Positions 1 through 8,379 of a DNA stretch of 64,000 nt are shown one piece after another (the stretch's first letter is position 1; every line of letters starts with the position of its first letter). The stretch is from Haloarcula limicola (GTDB lineage Archaea > Halobacteriota > Halobacteria > Halobacteriales > Haloarculaceae). Made by a program: the position numbers and the translations under genes. A model generated the notes under the pieces. It was given only the letters and a program-made list of their open reading frames with translations. It searched no databases and had not been told where the DNA came from. Location: NCBI RefSeq assembly GCF_010119205.1, contig NZ_WRXM01000001.1, positions 186,001 to 250,000 on the forward strand, written 5' to 3'.

Positions 1-1651
1 GTCCGACCCGAGCGAGACGGAGGCCTTCCAGCAGGTGTGCGCGGAGTTGGTCGACCGCATCCTCGCCGGCGAGGTCGAGCGCGACGACGTCGAGCAGGCG
101 AAGGTGGACGTCTGTCGGGAGTACTCCGCGCCGAAGGTCCCGAAGAACTCCGAGCTGCTGGATTACGCGCCGCAGGAACACCGCGAAGTGCTCGAAGAGG
201 TGCTCCAGCGCAAACCGGTCAGGACGGCCTCGGGTGTCTCGCCCATCGCCATCATGACCTCGCCGCACCGGTGTCCCCACGGGAAGTGCCTCTACTGCCC
301 GGGCGGTCCGGACTCGGAGTTCTCCTCCGCGCAGTCCTACACCGGTCACGAACCCGCCGCGGCCCGCGGCGAGCAGAACGACTACGACCCGTACGGGCAG
401 GTCACGCTCCGCCTGAACCAGCTACGGGAGATCGGCCACCCGGTCGACAAGGCCGAACTCATCGTCATGGGCGGGACGATGACCGCCCGGAGCCACGACT
501 ATCAGGAGTGGTTCGTCAAGCGGGCGCTGGAGGCGATGAACGACTTCGACGTGGACGCCGAGCCGACGCCGGCCGAGGACGTGAGCTTCGCCGAGGACCC
601 CGAGGAGTACGAGTTCAAGTATTTAGAGGACGTCATCGAGGAGAACGAGACGGCCGACGTTCGCAACGTCGCCACGACGTTCGAGACCAAGCCCGACTGG
701 TGTGACCCCGAACAGATCGACCGGATGCTCGACCTCGGCGCGACGAAGGTCGAGGTCGGCGTCCAGACGACGTTCGAGCGCATCAACCGCGAGATGCACC
801 GCGGCCACGGCGTCCAGGCGAGTATCGACGCCAACCGCCGCCTGCGGGACTCGGCGTTCAAGGTCGGCTTCCACATGATGCCCGGCCAACCCGGCATGTC
901 CAAGGAGATGTGCTTAGAGGACTTCCGGCGCATCTTCTCGGAGTCGCAGTGGAAGCCCGACTACCTCAAAATCTATCCGACGCTCGTCGTGCCGGGGACG
1001 GTCACCTACGACTGGTGGCAGAAGAACGACTTCGACCCCCTGGGCAATCAGGAGGCCGCCGAACTCGTCGCCGAGATCAAGGACATGATTCCCCGGTACA
1101 CCCGTCTCCAGCGGGTCCAGCGGGACATCCCGGCGGACTTCATCGAGGGCGGCGTCTGGAAGTCCAACCTCCGCCAGCTCGCGTGGAAGGAGATGGACAA
1201 GCACGGCTGGTCCTGTGACTGCATCCGCTGTCGGGAGGCGGGCCACAGCGAGAACGACGCCGAGAACGTCTCCCTCGACGTGATGACCTACGAGGCCTGC
1301 GGCGGGACGGAACATTTCATCTCTTTCGAGGACTTCGAGAACGACGTGCTGGTGGGCTTCTGCCGGCTTCGGTTCCCGAACGATCCGGTCCGCGAGGAGC
1401 TACAGGACGCCGCGCTCGTCCGCGAACTTCACGTCTACGGGAACTCGGTCGGACTCGGACAGGCGGCGGGCGACGACGACCACCAGCACCGCGGTTACGG
1501 CAAGCGGCTGCTGGCGAAAGCCGAGGAGTTGGCCCGCGACGCCGGATTCTCGAAGCTCGCGGTCATCTCCGGCATCGGCGTCCGGGAGTACTACCGGAAC
1601 AAGCTCGACTACGAGCAGGACGGGCCGTACGTCTCGAAGCGGTTGGAGTGA
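1..1651 (+). CDS. elp3: Elp3-type tRNA uridine(34) modification enzyme (radical SAM/GNAT), 5'-truncated by the window
   Basis: Archaeal Elp3 makes the carboxymethyl modification at U34 of tRNA from acetyl-CoA, using a radical SAM core and a GNAT domain. The frame is open from base 2 and reads SDPSETEAFQQ before the first in-window start-like codon (GTG at 35), so the true start lies upstream. Visible motifs are the cysteine cluster CPHGKCLYCPGG for the Fe-S cluster, a VEVGVQT stretch of the radical SAM barrel, a CDCIRCRE zinc site, and a C-terminal acetyl-CoA loop (HRGYGKRLL). The C-terminus ends in YVSKRLE. It is probably monocistronic, with converging genes on the other strand downstream. 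Its last bases are partly repeated about 120 bases downstream. The family assignment is very secure. Confidence 0.95.
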   Translation, partial: SDPSETEAFQQVCAELVDRILAGEVERDDVEQAKVDVCREYSAPKVPKNSELLDYAPQEHREVLEEVLQRKPVRTASGVSPIAIMTSPHRCPHGKCLYCPGGPDSEFSSAQSYTGHEPAAARGEQNDYDPYGQVTLRLNQLREIGHPVDKAELIVMGGTMTARSHDYQEWFVKRALEAMNDFDVDAEPTPAEDVSFAEDPEEYEFKYLEDVIEENETADVRNVATTFETKPDWCDPEQIDRMLDLGATKVEVGVQTTFERINREMHRGHGVQASIDANRRLRDSAFKVGFHMMPGQPGMSKEMCLEDFRRIFSESQWKPDYLKIYPTLVVPGTVTYDWWQKNDFDPLGNQEAAELVAEIKDMIPRYTRLQRVQRDIPADFIEGGVWKSNLRQLAWKEMDKHGWSCDCIRCREAGHSENDAENVSLDVMTYEACGGTEHFISFEDFENDVLVGFCRLRFPNDPVREELQDAALVRELHVYGNSVGLGQAAGDDDHQHRGYGKRLLAKAEELARDAGFSKLAVISGIGVREYYRNKLDYEQDGPYVSKRLE

Positions 1652-1803
1652 GAGCGGCCCGAACGACGCGAGGGCCGATTTTTCGCCCACGTTTTCGAGG
1701 CGTGGTGGCCGCAGGCAATCCGAGGGCGAGAAAGATGGCTGCGACGGCCCGTACGTCTCGAAGCGACTGAGATAGATACGAACAGGAGTTCCGTCAAACC
1801 CTC

Positions 1804-2181
1804 CTACCTTCGAAGATAATAGTACGTGAGCGGGACCAGGGCGACGAACAGGAACAGCGTGAAGGCGGTCTCCGAGAGCGGATCCGGCGGTGCGATCGCC
1901 GTTCCGGCGACGGTCGCGCCGAGACTGCTTACCGCGAACAGCCACGCGATACGCTCTCGCTGGGCCACGGGTCTCGCTCGTTCGCGTGCCCGTCGAACGC
2001 TGACGAGGTAGTAGATGCCGATGGGCCAGAAGAGGACCGCCCCGACCCCCCAGAGCGCGGGAAGGGAACTACCGCGAGCGGCGGAATCGGCGTAGAACCA
2101 GTATCCCGTCGAGAGCCACGCCACCGCGAAGAGCGCGAGACGGACGAGAACCCCCGCGTAGAGCAGCGTCGATAGAGACAC
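1804..2181 (-). CDS. Small multi-pass membrane protein, unknown function
   Basis: The 125-residue protein starts at a GTG (VSLSTLLYAG). The frame is open further upstream, but that extension is arginine-rich shadow sequence of the neighbouring gene, so the GTG is preferred. Four hydrophobic segments are visible: an N-terminal one around LVRLALFAVAW, one at ALWGVGAVLFWPIGIYYLV, one at WLFAVSSLGATVAG, and a C-terminal one ending LVPLTYYYLRR. A basic loop (VRRARERARP) lies in the middle. I do not recognise a family. It follows another small membrane-protein gene on the same strand after a gap of about 98 bases, so co-transcription is possible. Confidence 0.6.
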   Translation of the reverse strand: MSLSTLLYAGVLVRLALFAVAWLSTGYWFYADSAARGSSLPALWGVGAVLFWPIGIYYLVSVRRARERARPVAQRERIAWLFAVSSLGATVAGTAIAPPDPLSETAFTLFLFVALVPLTYYYLRR

Positions 2182-2279
2182 GATTCGCGACTCGTCTCCC
2201 CGGGTTATCTGCTTTCCGTCGGTCTCCCGGAACTGCCGTTGGACGCGACCCCCTCGCGCCGAACGCGAGCCTCGTCGAT

Positions 2280-2654
2280 TCACAGCCTGCCGTACTTCTC
2301 GGCCAGCCCCACCACGCCGAACAACACCGCGCTCAGACCGCCGAGGACGACCAGCGCGGCGTAGACGACGCCCGCGAGTCCGCTCGGCCCACCGGTCAGT
2401 CCGCCGAAGATAGCGATGCCGACGACGATGTCGCCGAGACCGCTGCAGTCGTGGAGGTCCAGATGGCGGCCGCCGACCGAGAGCGTGCGCTCCGTCGAAG
2501 CGAGGAGGAAGAGCGAACCCGCGAGCGCGAGCGAGCCGGCGAACACCGCCGCTCCGAGACCGGCGGTGAGCGAGGCCGGGCCGAAGACCACCGCGAGGCC
2601 GGCGACGCCGGCCAGACAGCACAGTCCCGCCAGCAGGTTGGTGCGATTCGCCAC
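2280..2654 (-). CDS. Small four-helix membrane protein, unknown function
   Basis: This 124-residue hydrophobic protein begins at GTG (reads ANRTNLLAGLCC) and consists almost entirely of four transmembrane stretches. A short polar middle (TERTLSVGGRHLDLHDCSG) could face one side of the membrane. The end is EKYGRL. It lies back-to-back with the SRPBCC gene on the other strand, about 60 bases apart, and just upstream of a second small membrane-protein gene. No motif gives a function. It is likely real because hydrophobic periodicity and haloarchaeal codon use run through the whole frame, while overlapping frames are arginine-rich shadows. Confidence 0.7.
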   Translation of the reverse strand: MANRTNLLAGLCCLAGVAGLAVVFGPASLTAGLGAAVFAGSLALAGSLFLLASTERTLSVGGRHLDLHDCSGLGDIVVGIAIFGGLTGGPSGLAGVVYAALVVLGGLSAVLFGVVGLAEKYGRL

Positions 2655-2713
2655 GCGGGGGAGTCGGGTCGAAGCCGGAAAGCCGATGCGGCTCGGGGAC
2701 TCAGCGTCGGAGC

Positions 2714-3175
2714 ATGCCCCGCATCCAGCGAGAGACGCGGATCGACGCGCCGCGCGAGCGGGTGTTCGACCTCGCGCGGCACGTCGAGGCTCACGTCGCC
2801 ACGATGCCCGACGAGGAGGCCGTCGCGGGGACGGGACTGCTCGGTCCCGGCGACCGCGTGACCTTCCGCGCGCCGCAGTTCGGCGTCCCGTTCGAGCTCG
2901 CCGCGGAGGTCGTCGGGTTCGATCGACCGCGACGGTTCCGCGACGTCCAGCGGTCGGGCGTCTTCGGCTCGCTCTCGCACGAGCACACCTTCGAGGAAGT
3001 CGAGGGCGGGACGCTCATGCGCGACGACGTTCGCTTCTCGATGCCGTTCGGACCGCTCGGTCGACTCGGCGCGCCGGTCGCGCGCTGGCGACTCCGACGG
3101 CTCGTCGACTATCACGCGAAGGCGCTGAAACGGCTCGCCGAGGGCGAGAACTGGCGACGGTACCTCGACGACTGA
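2714..3175 (+). CDS. SRPBCC (START/polyketide-cyclase-like) ligand-binding protein
   Basis: The 153-residue protein shows the SRPBCC pattern. It opens with IQRETRIDAPRERVFDLARHVE, the classic first strand and helix. A central hydrophobic sheet follows (VTFRAPQFGVPFELAAEVVGFDRP), then the HEHTFEEVEGGTLMRDDVRF hairpin. A long C-terminal helix rich in Arg and Leu ends in LAEGENWRRYLDD. Members bind hydrophobic ligands in a helix-grip cavity; the ligand here cannot be inferred. The ATG at 2714 starts directly at the first strand, so no N-terminal extension is needed. It converges on the Tat-exported protein gene, whose stop lies 10 bases beyond its own. A second, diverged SRPBCC protein is encoded at 48537-48959. 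Confidence 0.85.
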   Translation: MPRIQRETRIDAPRERVFDLARHVEAHVATMPDEEAVAGTGLLGPGDRVTFRAPQFGVPFELAAEVVGFDRPRRFRDVQRSGVFGSLSHEHTFEEVEGGTLMRDDVRFSMPFGPLGRLGAPVARWRLRRLVDYHAKALKRLAEGENWRRYLDD

Positions 3176-3184
3176 CCGGGCCGG

Positions 3185-4012
3185 TCACCGCGGGGTGAAG
3201 GTCGCGGCGGCGTGTTCGAGGAGTTCCTCGGCCACCACGTCGATGCCGAGAATATCTTCGCCGGGCGTGTACTCCGTCTCGAACCCGGCGGGCTCTGCTG
3301 GCGGGCCGCCGCGCTGGCCCCGCGGCGGCGGGCCGTGGGCGTAGACGCCGTGGGGGTTCGGATACGTCCAGACGTGCATCATACACGGCGTGCGACACGG
3401 TAGTCTGAAGCCGCTGTCGGCCCCGCCGGCGTATAGGGTCTGGTACTTCCACCACGCGTAGCGACCCGGTAAGCCGACGTGATGGTGCCACGGCGAACAG
3501 CGCGCTTCGTCGTCCTCGTCGTCCCCGTAGACGGACGGCGGGTCGACCGGTTCGCCGTTCTCCGTGGCGACGAACATCACGCCGAGCGGCCGCCACCACT
3601 TGTTGTCCACCATGATCGAAGCCGGACGGGCGGCGTCGAGGAACGTGTCGTCGCTGATGTACGACGGATTGAGCCAGTGGGAGTAGCCGAAGCCATCGGT
3701 GCCCCGGAGCAGGTCGAAGTAGGGGACGAATCCGTCCTCGAGGAGCGCTCCCACCGTCGAGAAGTCGTCGTCCAGCGCGGCCGCGACCTCGTCGCGGAGC
3801 TCCTTCGTCCGAGGATGGTCGTCGGCGCAGCCGGCCTTCGTCGCCGAATCGCAGTCCACCATCTTCGGTTCTCTCGTCGCGTCGGGACAGTCCTGGCTGA
3901 ACAGGGACGACCCCCGCCCCATCCGCGCCGTTCCCGAGAGGCCGGCGACGCCGCCGGACGCCCGCAGGACGTCGCGGCGGGAGAACTCTCCTTCGTTCGG
4001 GTCTCTCGTCAT
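3185..4012 (-). CDS. Tat-exported protein of unknown function, rich in Cys, His and Trp
   Basis: The 275-residue protein starts at the ATG at 4012, reading MTRDPNEGEFSRRDVLRASG. The SRRDVL motif followed by a short Gly/Ala-rich stretch is a twin-arginine signal, the usual export route for folded proteins in haloarchaea. An in-frame ATG 15 bases upstream is less natural. The mature part has several cysteines (SQDCPDATREPKMVDC, KAGC, CSPWHHHVGLPG, CRTPCMMHVW) and many Trp, His and Tyr residues. This suggests a disulfide-stabilised or metal-binding extracellular domain. A loop rich in Gly and Pro precedes the C-terminal helix. I do not recognise the family. The gene stands alone, divergent from the MBL hydrolase. 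Confidence 0.75.
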   Translation of the reverse strand: MTRDPNEGEFSRRDVLRASGGVAGLSGTARMGRGSSLFSQDCPDATREPKMVDCDSATKAGCADDHPRTKELRDEVAAALDDDFSTVGALLEDGFVPYFDLLRGTDGFGYSHWLNPSYISDDTFLDAARPASIMVDNKWWRPLGVMFVATENGEPVDPPSVYGDDEDDEARCSPWHHHVGLPGRYAWWKYQTLYAGGADSGFRLPCRTPCMMHVWTYPNPHGVYAHGPPPRGQRGGPPAEPAGFETEYTPGEDILGIDVVAEELLEHAAATFTPR

Positions 4013-4194
4013 GCGCTTTGTTCTCAACAGTCACGATGGCATCAACAATCGGTGCTTATCGAGTCCGGCCCCGCGATAAGGGCGTCTTATCGAACTATCT
4101 GATCTCGCCGTCGCACACGAGTCGAGCGGATTTTTGGAAGATATTGACTACCACGATTCGGCGTCGTTTTCCGGGTTCGGCCCCACAGAAAGGT

Positions 4195-4905
4195 ATGGTA
4201 CGGCGACTTCGCGAGGGGGTGTGGCTGCTGGAACTCGGTCTCGTCCCGCCGTTCATGTCCAACGCCTATCTCGTCGACGGGTCGGCGCTCGACGGCGAGA
4301 GCGACGGTCTGACGCTCGTAGATACGGGGCTCTGGTGGAACGAACCGCCGATAGCCGACGAACTCGATGGGGTCGGATACGATCCCGAAGATGTCGACCG
4401 AGTGCTCGTGACACACTACGACCTCGACCACGTCGGCGGCTTGAACCGGTTGGCTCCCGAGTTCGACGGCCCAGTGTACGTCGGCCGGGAGGACCTGGCG
4501 CTGCTGGCCGGCGGGACCGACCCACCGCTGTTTCACCACAAGGGGCTGTTCCACCGGGCGAGCAGACAGCTATCGCGGCTCCCCGACGTGGACTGGCGAC
4601 CGCTCTCGGAGGGCGACACCGTCGCGGGCTTCACCGCCTATCACACGCCGGGGCACAACCCCGGGCACCTCGCCTACTACCACGAGGCGGCCTCGACGGC
4701 GTTTCTCGGCGACCTCGTCTGGGAGGAGGACGGGGCGCTGACCACGCCGTTCTGGGGGGACTCCTACGACATGGGTCGTCTGCGCGAGAGCGTGCGCGGT
4801 CTCGCGTCGCGGATGCCCGCCTTCGACGTGGCGGCGATGGGCCACGGCGACCCGCTCCTCGCGGGCGGGTCAGACGCGCTCCGGGCGCTCGCCGCGAGCG
4901 TCTGA
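4195..4905 (+). CDS. MBL-fold metallo-hydrolase with HxDxDH motif
   Basis: The 236-residue metallo-beta-lactamase-fold hydrolase starts at ATG 4195, reading MVRRLREGVWLLEL. The frame stays open about 180 bases further upstream, but that part is unlike the family. The metal-site signature reads THYDLDHVGG, so the usual second His of HxHxDH is Asp. Later ligands are present: HTPGHNPGH, FLGDLVW (bridging Asp) and a final MGHGDP. The family hydrolyses thioesters, lactones or phosphoesters; the substrate here is not predictable. The gene lies 65 bases before a FAD oxidoreductase on the same strand. The second MBL enzyme in this window (12465-13226) has the canonical HHHLDH. Confidence 0.88.
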   Translation: MVRRLREGVWLLELGLVPPFMSNAYLVDGSALDGESDGLTLVDTGLWWNEPPIADELDGVGYDPEDVDRVLVTHYDLDHVGGLNRLAPEFDGPVYVGREDLALLAGGTDPPLFHHKGLFHRASRQLSRLPDVDWRPLSEGDTVAGFTAYHTPGHNPGHLAYYHEAASTAFLGDLVWEEDGALTTPFWGDSYDMGRLRESVRGLASRMPAFDVAAMGHGDPLLAGGSDALRALAASV

Positions 4906-4970
4906 GCGCGGGCCGGCGGCTCGCCGACGCTTGGGTGAGTTATTTACTCGGGCCGTCCTTCCCTCTAGGC

Positions 4971-6005
4971 ATGACGGCGACGCTGGCGGTCGTCGGTGCC
5001 GGTGCGGCCGGTGCCGCGGCGACGTACGCACTCCGTGACGCACCGGTCGAGGTGACGGTCCTCGAGAAGAGCCGCGGCGTCTGCGGCCGCGCGGCCACCC
5101 GACGGAACGGGGGCTGCGTCTACGAGTACGGCGCGAACTACCTCAAGGACGACGACGACCGCGTCACCGAACTGGTGACCGACGAACTGCCCACCGACGG
5201 CCTCGTCGACGTCGATGACCCGATCTACGCCTTCGAGCGCGACGGCGAGATTCACGAGGGGAGAGACGCCGACGAACACAAGTGGACCTACGAGGCGGGC
5301 ATCACGCAGCTCGCCAAGCGGCTGTTCGCCGAGACGGACGCCGAGATTCGCCACGAGGTCCGCGTCGAGACGCTGGAGCGGGTCGGCGACGGCTGGCGCA
5401 TCTCCGACGACGAGGGGACCGACTGCGGGCGGTACGACGGCGTCTTGCTGACGCCGCCGGCCCCGCAGACGGCGGACATCCTCGGACAGGCGGAGTGGAA
5501 CCACGACGACCGCCGCTCGATCCGCCAGACCGTCGCGTCGGTCCCCTACCGAACCGTCGTCGCCGGCGTCCTGCACTACCCCTTCGAACTCGACGTGCCG
5601 TGGTACGCCGCCGTCAACGCCGACAAGGACCACGACATCGGCTGGGTCGGCCGCGAGGAGTGCAAGGCCGGCCACGTCCCCGACGGCGAGTCGCTGCTGT
5701 TGGTCCAGATGAATGAGGGCTGGTCGGTCGCCAACTACGACGAACGGCCGGACGCCCTTCTCGACCGGATCGCCCAGCGGACGGCGCACTTACTGGACGA
5801 CGACCGGCTGACCGACCCCGACTGGACCGACCACCAGCACTGGCGGTACTCCCAGTCGGAGGCGACCGTCGACCACGACGAGATCGCGGTGGCGCGAGAC
5901 CACGACCTCTTCTTCGCCGGCGATTGGGTGGCCGAGGAGTCGCGTCTGCACGCGGCGTTGCGGAACGGGCTCGACACGGGCGAGACCATCGCAGCCGCGC
6001 TCTGA
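4971..6005 (+). CDS. Renalase-like FAD/NAD(P)-dependent oxidoreductase
   Basis: The 344-residue flavoprotein starts at ATG 4971, reading MTATLAVVGAGAAGAAATYAL, which contains the dinucleotide-binding GxGxxG loop right after the first strand. An acidic strand end (VTVLEKSRGVCGRAATR) binds the FAD ribose, as in renalase and monoamine-oxidase-type enzymes. A C-terminal second FAD motif reads DLFFAGDWVAEESRLHAALRNGLDTG. The middle domain has the KWTYEAGITQLAKRL segment typical of this family. The reaction is unknown; archaeal members may oxidise reduced-pyridine-nucleotide side products. It is followed after 63 bases by rqcH on the same strand. Family confidence is high, substrate confidence low. 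Confidence 0.88.
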   Translation: MTATLAVVGAGAAGAAATYALRDAPVEVTVLEKSRGVCGRAATRRNGGCVYEYGANYLKDDDDRVTELVTDELPTDGLVDVDDPIYAFERDGEIHEGRDADEHKWTYEAGITQLAKRLFAETDAEIRHEVRVETLERVGDGWRISDDEGTDCGRYDGVLLTPPAPQTADILGQAEWNHDDRRSIRQTVASVPYRTVVAGVLHYPFELDVPWYAAVNADKDHDIGWVGREECKAGHVPDGESLLLVQMNEGWSVANYDERPDALLDRIAQRTAHLLDDDRLTDPDWTDHQHWRYSQSEATVDHDEIAVARDHDLFFAGDWVAEESRLHAALRNGLDTGETIAAAL

Positions 6006-6068
6006 ACCCCCGCCATCGAGTTCGAGCGGTCCCGACAAGCCTTTGCGTCGCCGCCGACAGCCATCGAC

Positions 6069-8240
6069 ATGGACGAAAAGCGGGAGCTGACGAGCGTCGA
6101 CCTCGCGGCGCTCGAGAGCGAACTCTCCGACTATATCGGGGCCAAGCTCGATAAGGCCTACCTCTACGCCGACGACGACGTGGTCCGGCTGAAGATGCGG
6201 GACTTCGACCGGGGACGAGTCGAGTTCATCATCGAACTGGGCGACGTCAAGCGCGCTCACGTCGCCGCGACCGAACACGTTCCGGACGCACCCGGCCGCC
6301 CGCCGGACTTCGCCATGATGCTCCGGAACCGCCTGTCAGGTGCCGATCTCGCCCGCGTCGAGCAGTTCGAGTTCGACCGCATCCTCGAACTGGAGTTCGA
6401 CCGCGAGGACGCCTCGACCACCATCGTCGCGGAGCTGTTCGGCGACGGGAACGTCGCGGTGCTGGACGAACACGGCGAGGTCATCGACTGTCTGGACACG
6501 GTTCGACTCAAGTCGCGCACCGTCGCGCCGGGGACGCCCTACGAGTTCCCCTCGGCGCGGTTCAACCCGCTCACGGTCGACTACGAGGGGTTCGCCGCGC
6601 GTATCCGCGAGTCCGACGCCGACGTCGTCCGCACCCTCGCCACACAGCTGAACTTCGGCGGGCTCTACGGCGAGGAGCTCTGTTCGCGGGCCGATATCGA
6701 GTACAACCTCCCCGTCGAAGAGCTGACCGACGAGCAGCTGGAGCGGCTGTACGAGGTCGTCTCGGAACTCGCGACGCGGCTGCGCGAGGGAGACCTCGAC
6801 CCGCGCGTGTACTACGAATCCACCGGAGACGGCGACGGTGACGGCGACTCCGACGACGCCGACGCCGGGGACGGCAGCGAGAACCGCCGGCGCGTCGACG
6901 TGACGCCGATCCCGCTCGTCGAGTACGAACACCTCTATAGCGAGCAGTTCGAGGATTTCAACGACGCGCTCGACGACTACTTCTTCAACTTCCAGCGGGA
7001 GGAGCAGGTCGAGGGCGGCGAGCCCAAACGGCCGGACTTCGAGGCCGAGGTCTCGAAGTACGAGCACATCATCCAGCAACAGGAGGAGGCCATCGAGGAC
7101 TTCGAGGCCGACGCGGAGGCCGAACGCGAGAAGGCGGAACTCCTCTACGCGAACTACGACCTCGTCGACGAGGTGCTCTCGACGGTGCAGGGCGCGCGGG
7201 CCGAGGACGTCCCGTGGGCCGAGATCGAGGCGACCTTCGAGGAGGGGGCCGAGCAGGGCATCCCGGCCGCGGAGGCCGTCGTCGGCGTCGACGGCACCGA
7301 GGGGACCGTGACGCTCGACATCGACGGGACGCGGGTCACGGTGGACGCCCACACCGGCGTCGAGAAGAACGCCGACGAGCTGTACAAGGAGGCCAAGCGC
7401 ATCGAGGGCAAGAAGGAGGGCGCACAGGCGGCCATCGAGGACACCCGCGAGGACCTAGAGGCCGTCCAAGAGCGCCGTGAGGAGTGGGAGGCCGAAGATA
7501 GCGAGACCGAAGTCGAGAGCGACGACGAGGCCGAGGACGACGAGCCGACCGACTGGCTGAACGAGCCCTCGATTCCCGTCCGCTCGAACGAGCAGTGGTA
7601 CGAGCAGTTCCGCTGGTTCCACACCTCCGACGGCTACCTCGTCATCGGCGGTCGGGACGCCGACGACAACGAGGAACTGGTCCAGAAGTACCTCGAACGC
7701 GGTGACAAGTTCTTCCACGCGCAGGCCCACGGCGGTCCGGTCACCGTCCTCAAGGCCACCGGCCCGAGCGAACCCGCGAAGGAAGTCGAGTTCCCCCAGT
7801 CATCCCTCGACGAGGCGGCCCAATTCGCCGTCTCCTACTCCTCGGTCTGGAAGGACGGCCGGTTCGCCGGCGACGTGTACATGGTAGACCCCGATCAGGT
7901 GTCGAAGACGCCCGAGAGCGGCGAATACTTGGAGAAGGGCGGGTTCGCGGTACGGGGCGACCGGACCTACTTCGAGGACACGGAAGCGAGCGTCGCCGTC
8001 GGCATCACCTGCGACGACGAGACGCGCGTCGTCGGTGGTCCGCCGGCGGCGATTCGCCCGCAGGCGGCGACGAGCATCACCGTCGAACCGGGCCAGTACG
8101 CCCAGAACGACATCGCCAAGATGCTCTACCGGGAGTTCAAATCGCGCTTCGCCGACGAGACGTTCGTCCGGAAGGTCGCCAGCCCCGACCGGATCCAGGA
8201 GTTCCTGCCGCCCGGCGGGAGTCGGATGGTCGAGGAGTAG
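6069..8240 (+). CDS. rqcH: Ribosome-rescue protein RqcH (NFACT family)
   Basis: The 723-residue protein is an archaeal RqcH/Rqc2/NEMF homologue. RqcH binds the large ribosomal subunit with a stuck peptidyl-tRNA and, in bacteria, adds C-terminal Ala tails. The N-terminal NFACT-N domain (about 1-210) carries the Asp-Arg pair of the family (FDRILELEF, D103-R104). The middle is helical and acidic with predicted coiled coils (about 315-370 and 430-490), including an Asp/Glu-rich insert at 490-500. The C-terminal NFACT-R domain (about 510-690) has the SDGYLVIGGRDADDNEELVQKYL signature. The C-terminal NFACT-C part seems reduced to about 30 residues. The Pelota gene lies under 2 kb downstream on the same strand. 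Confidence 0.95.
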   Translation: MDEKRELTSVDLAALESELSDYIGAKLDKAYLYADDDVVRLKMRDFDRGRVEFIIELGDVKRAHVAATEHVPDAPGRPPDFAMMLRNRLSGADLARVEQFEFDRILELEFDREDASTTIVAELFGDGNVAVLDEHGEVIDCLDTVRLKSRTVAPGTPYEFPSARFNPLTVDYEGFAARIRESDADVVRTLATQLNFGGLYGEELCSRADIEYNLPVEELTDEQLERLYEVVSELATRLREGDLDPRVYYESTGDGDGDGDSDDADAGDGSENRRRVDVTPIPLVEYEHLYSEQFEDFNDALDDYFFNFQREEQVEGGEPKRPDFEAEVSKYEHIIQQQEEAIEDFEADAEAEREKAELLYANYDLVDEVLSTVQGARAEDVPWAEIEATFEEGAEQGIPAAEAVVGVDGTEGTVTLDIDGTRVTVDAHTGVEKNADELYKEAKRIEGKKEGAQAAIEDTREDLEAVQERREEWEAEDSETEVESDDEAEDDEPTDWLNEPSIPVRSNEQWYEQFRWFHTSDGYLVIGGRDADDNEELVQKYLERGDKFFHAQAHGGPVTVLKATGPSEPAKEVEFPQSSLDEAAQFAVSYSSVWKDGRFAGDVYMVDPDQVSKTPESGEYLEKGGFAVRGDRTYFEDTEASVAVGITCDDETRVVGGPPAAIRPQAATSITVEPGQYAQNDIAKMLYREFKSRFADETFVRKVASPDRIQEFLPPGGSRMVEE

Positions 8241-8289
8241 CGCGTCACTGCTTCTACTGTCGGTCGAAGTATAGCACGGCTCACGCACG

Positions 8290-8298
8290 TTTATATAC
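8290..8298 (+). promoter_or_regulatory. TATA box of the first DUF4013 gene
   Basis: The box reads tttatatac in a locally AT-rich stretch after the rqcH stop. It predicts transcription from about 8320, leaving a leader of roughly 60 bases. A Shine-Dalgarno-like aggag (8369-8373) sits 6 bases before the ATG at 8380. A leadered transcript with a ribosome-binding site is unusual among haloarchaeal genes, where leaderless starts dominate. Confidence 0.55.
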
Positions 8299-8379
8299 TT
8301 GTTGGTCGTATTATACGAATAGATACGGACAGAGGCATGTCGGGGGAAGGGGGCCTCGAAGTCGTATCAGGAGATACCA

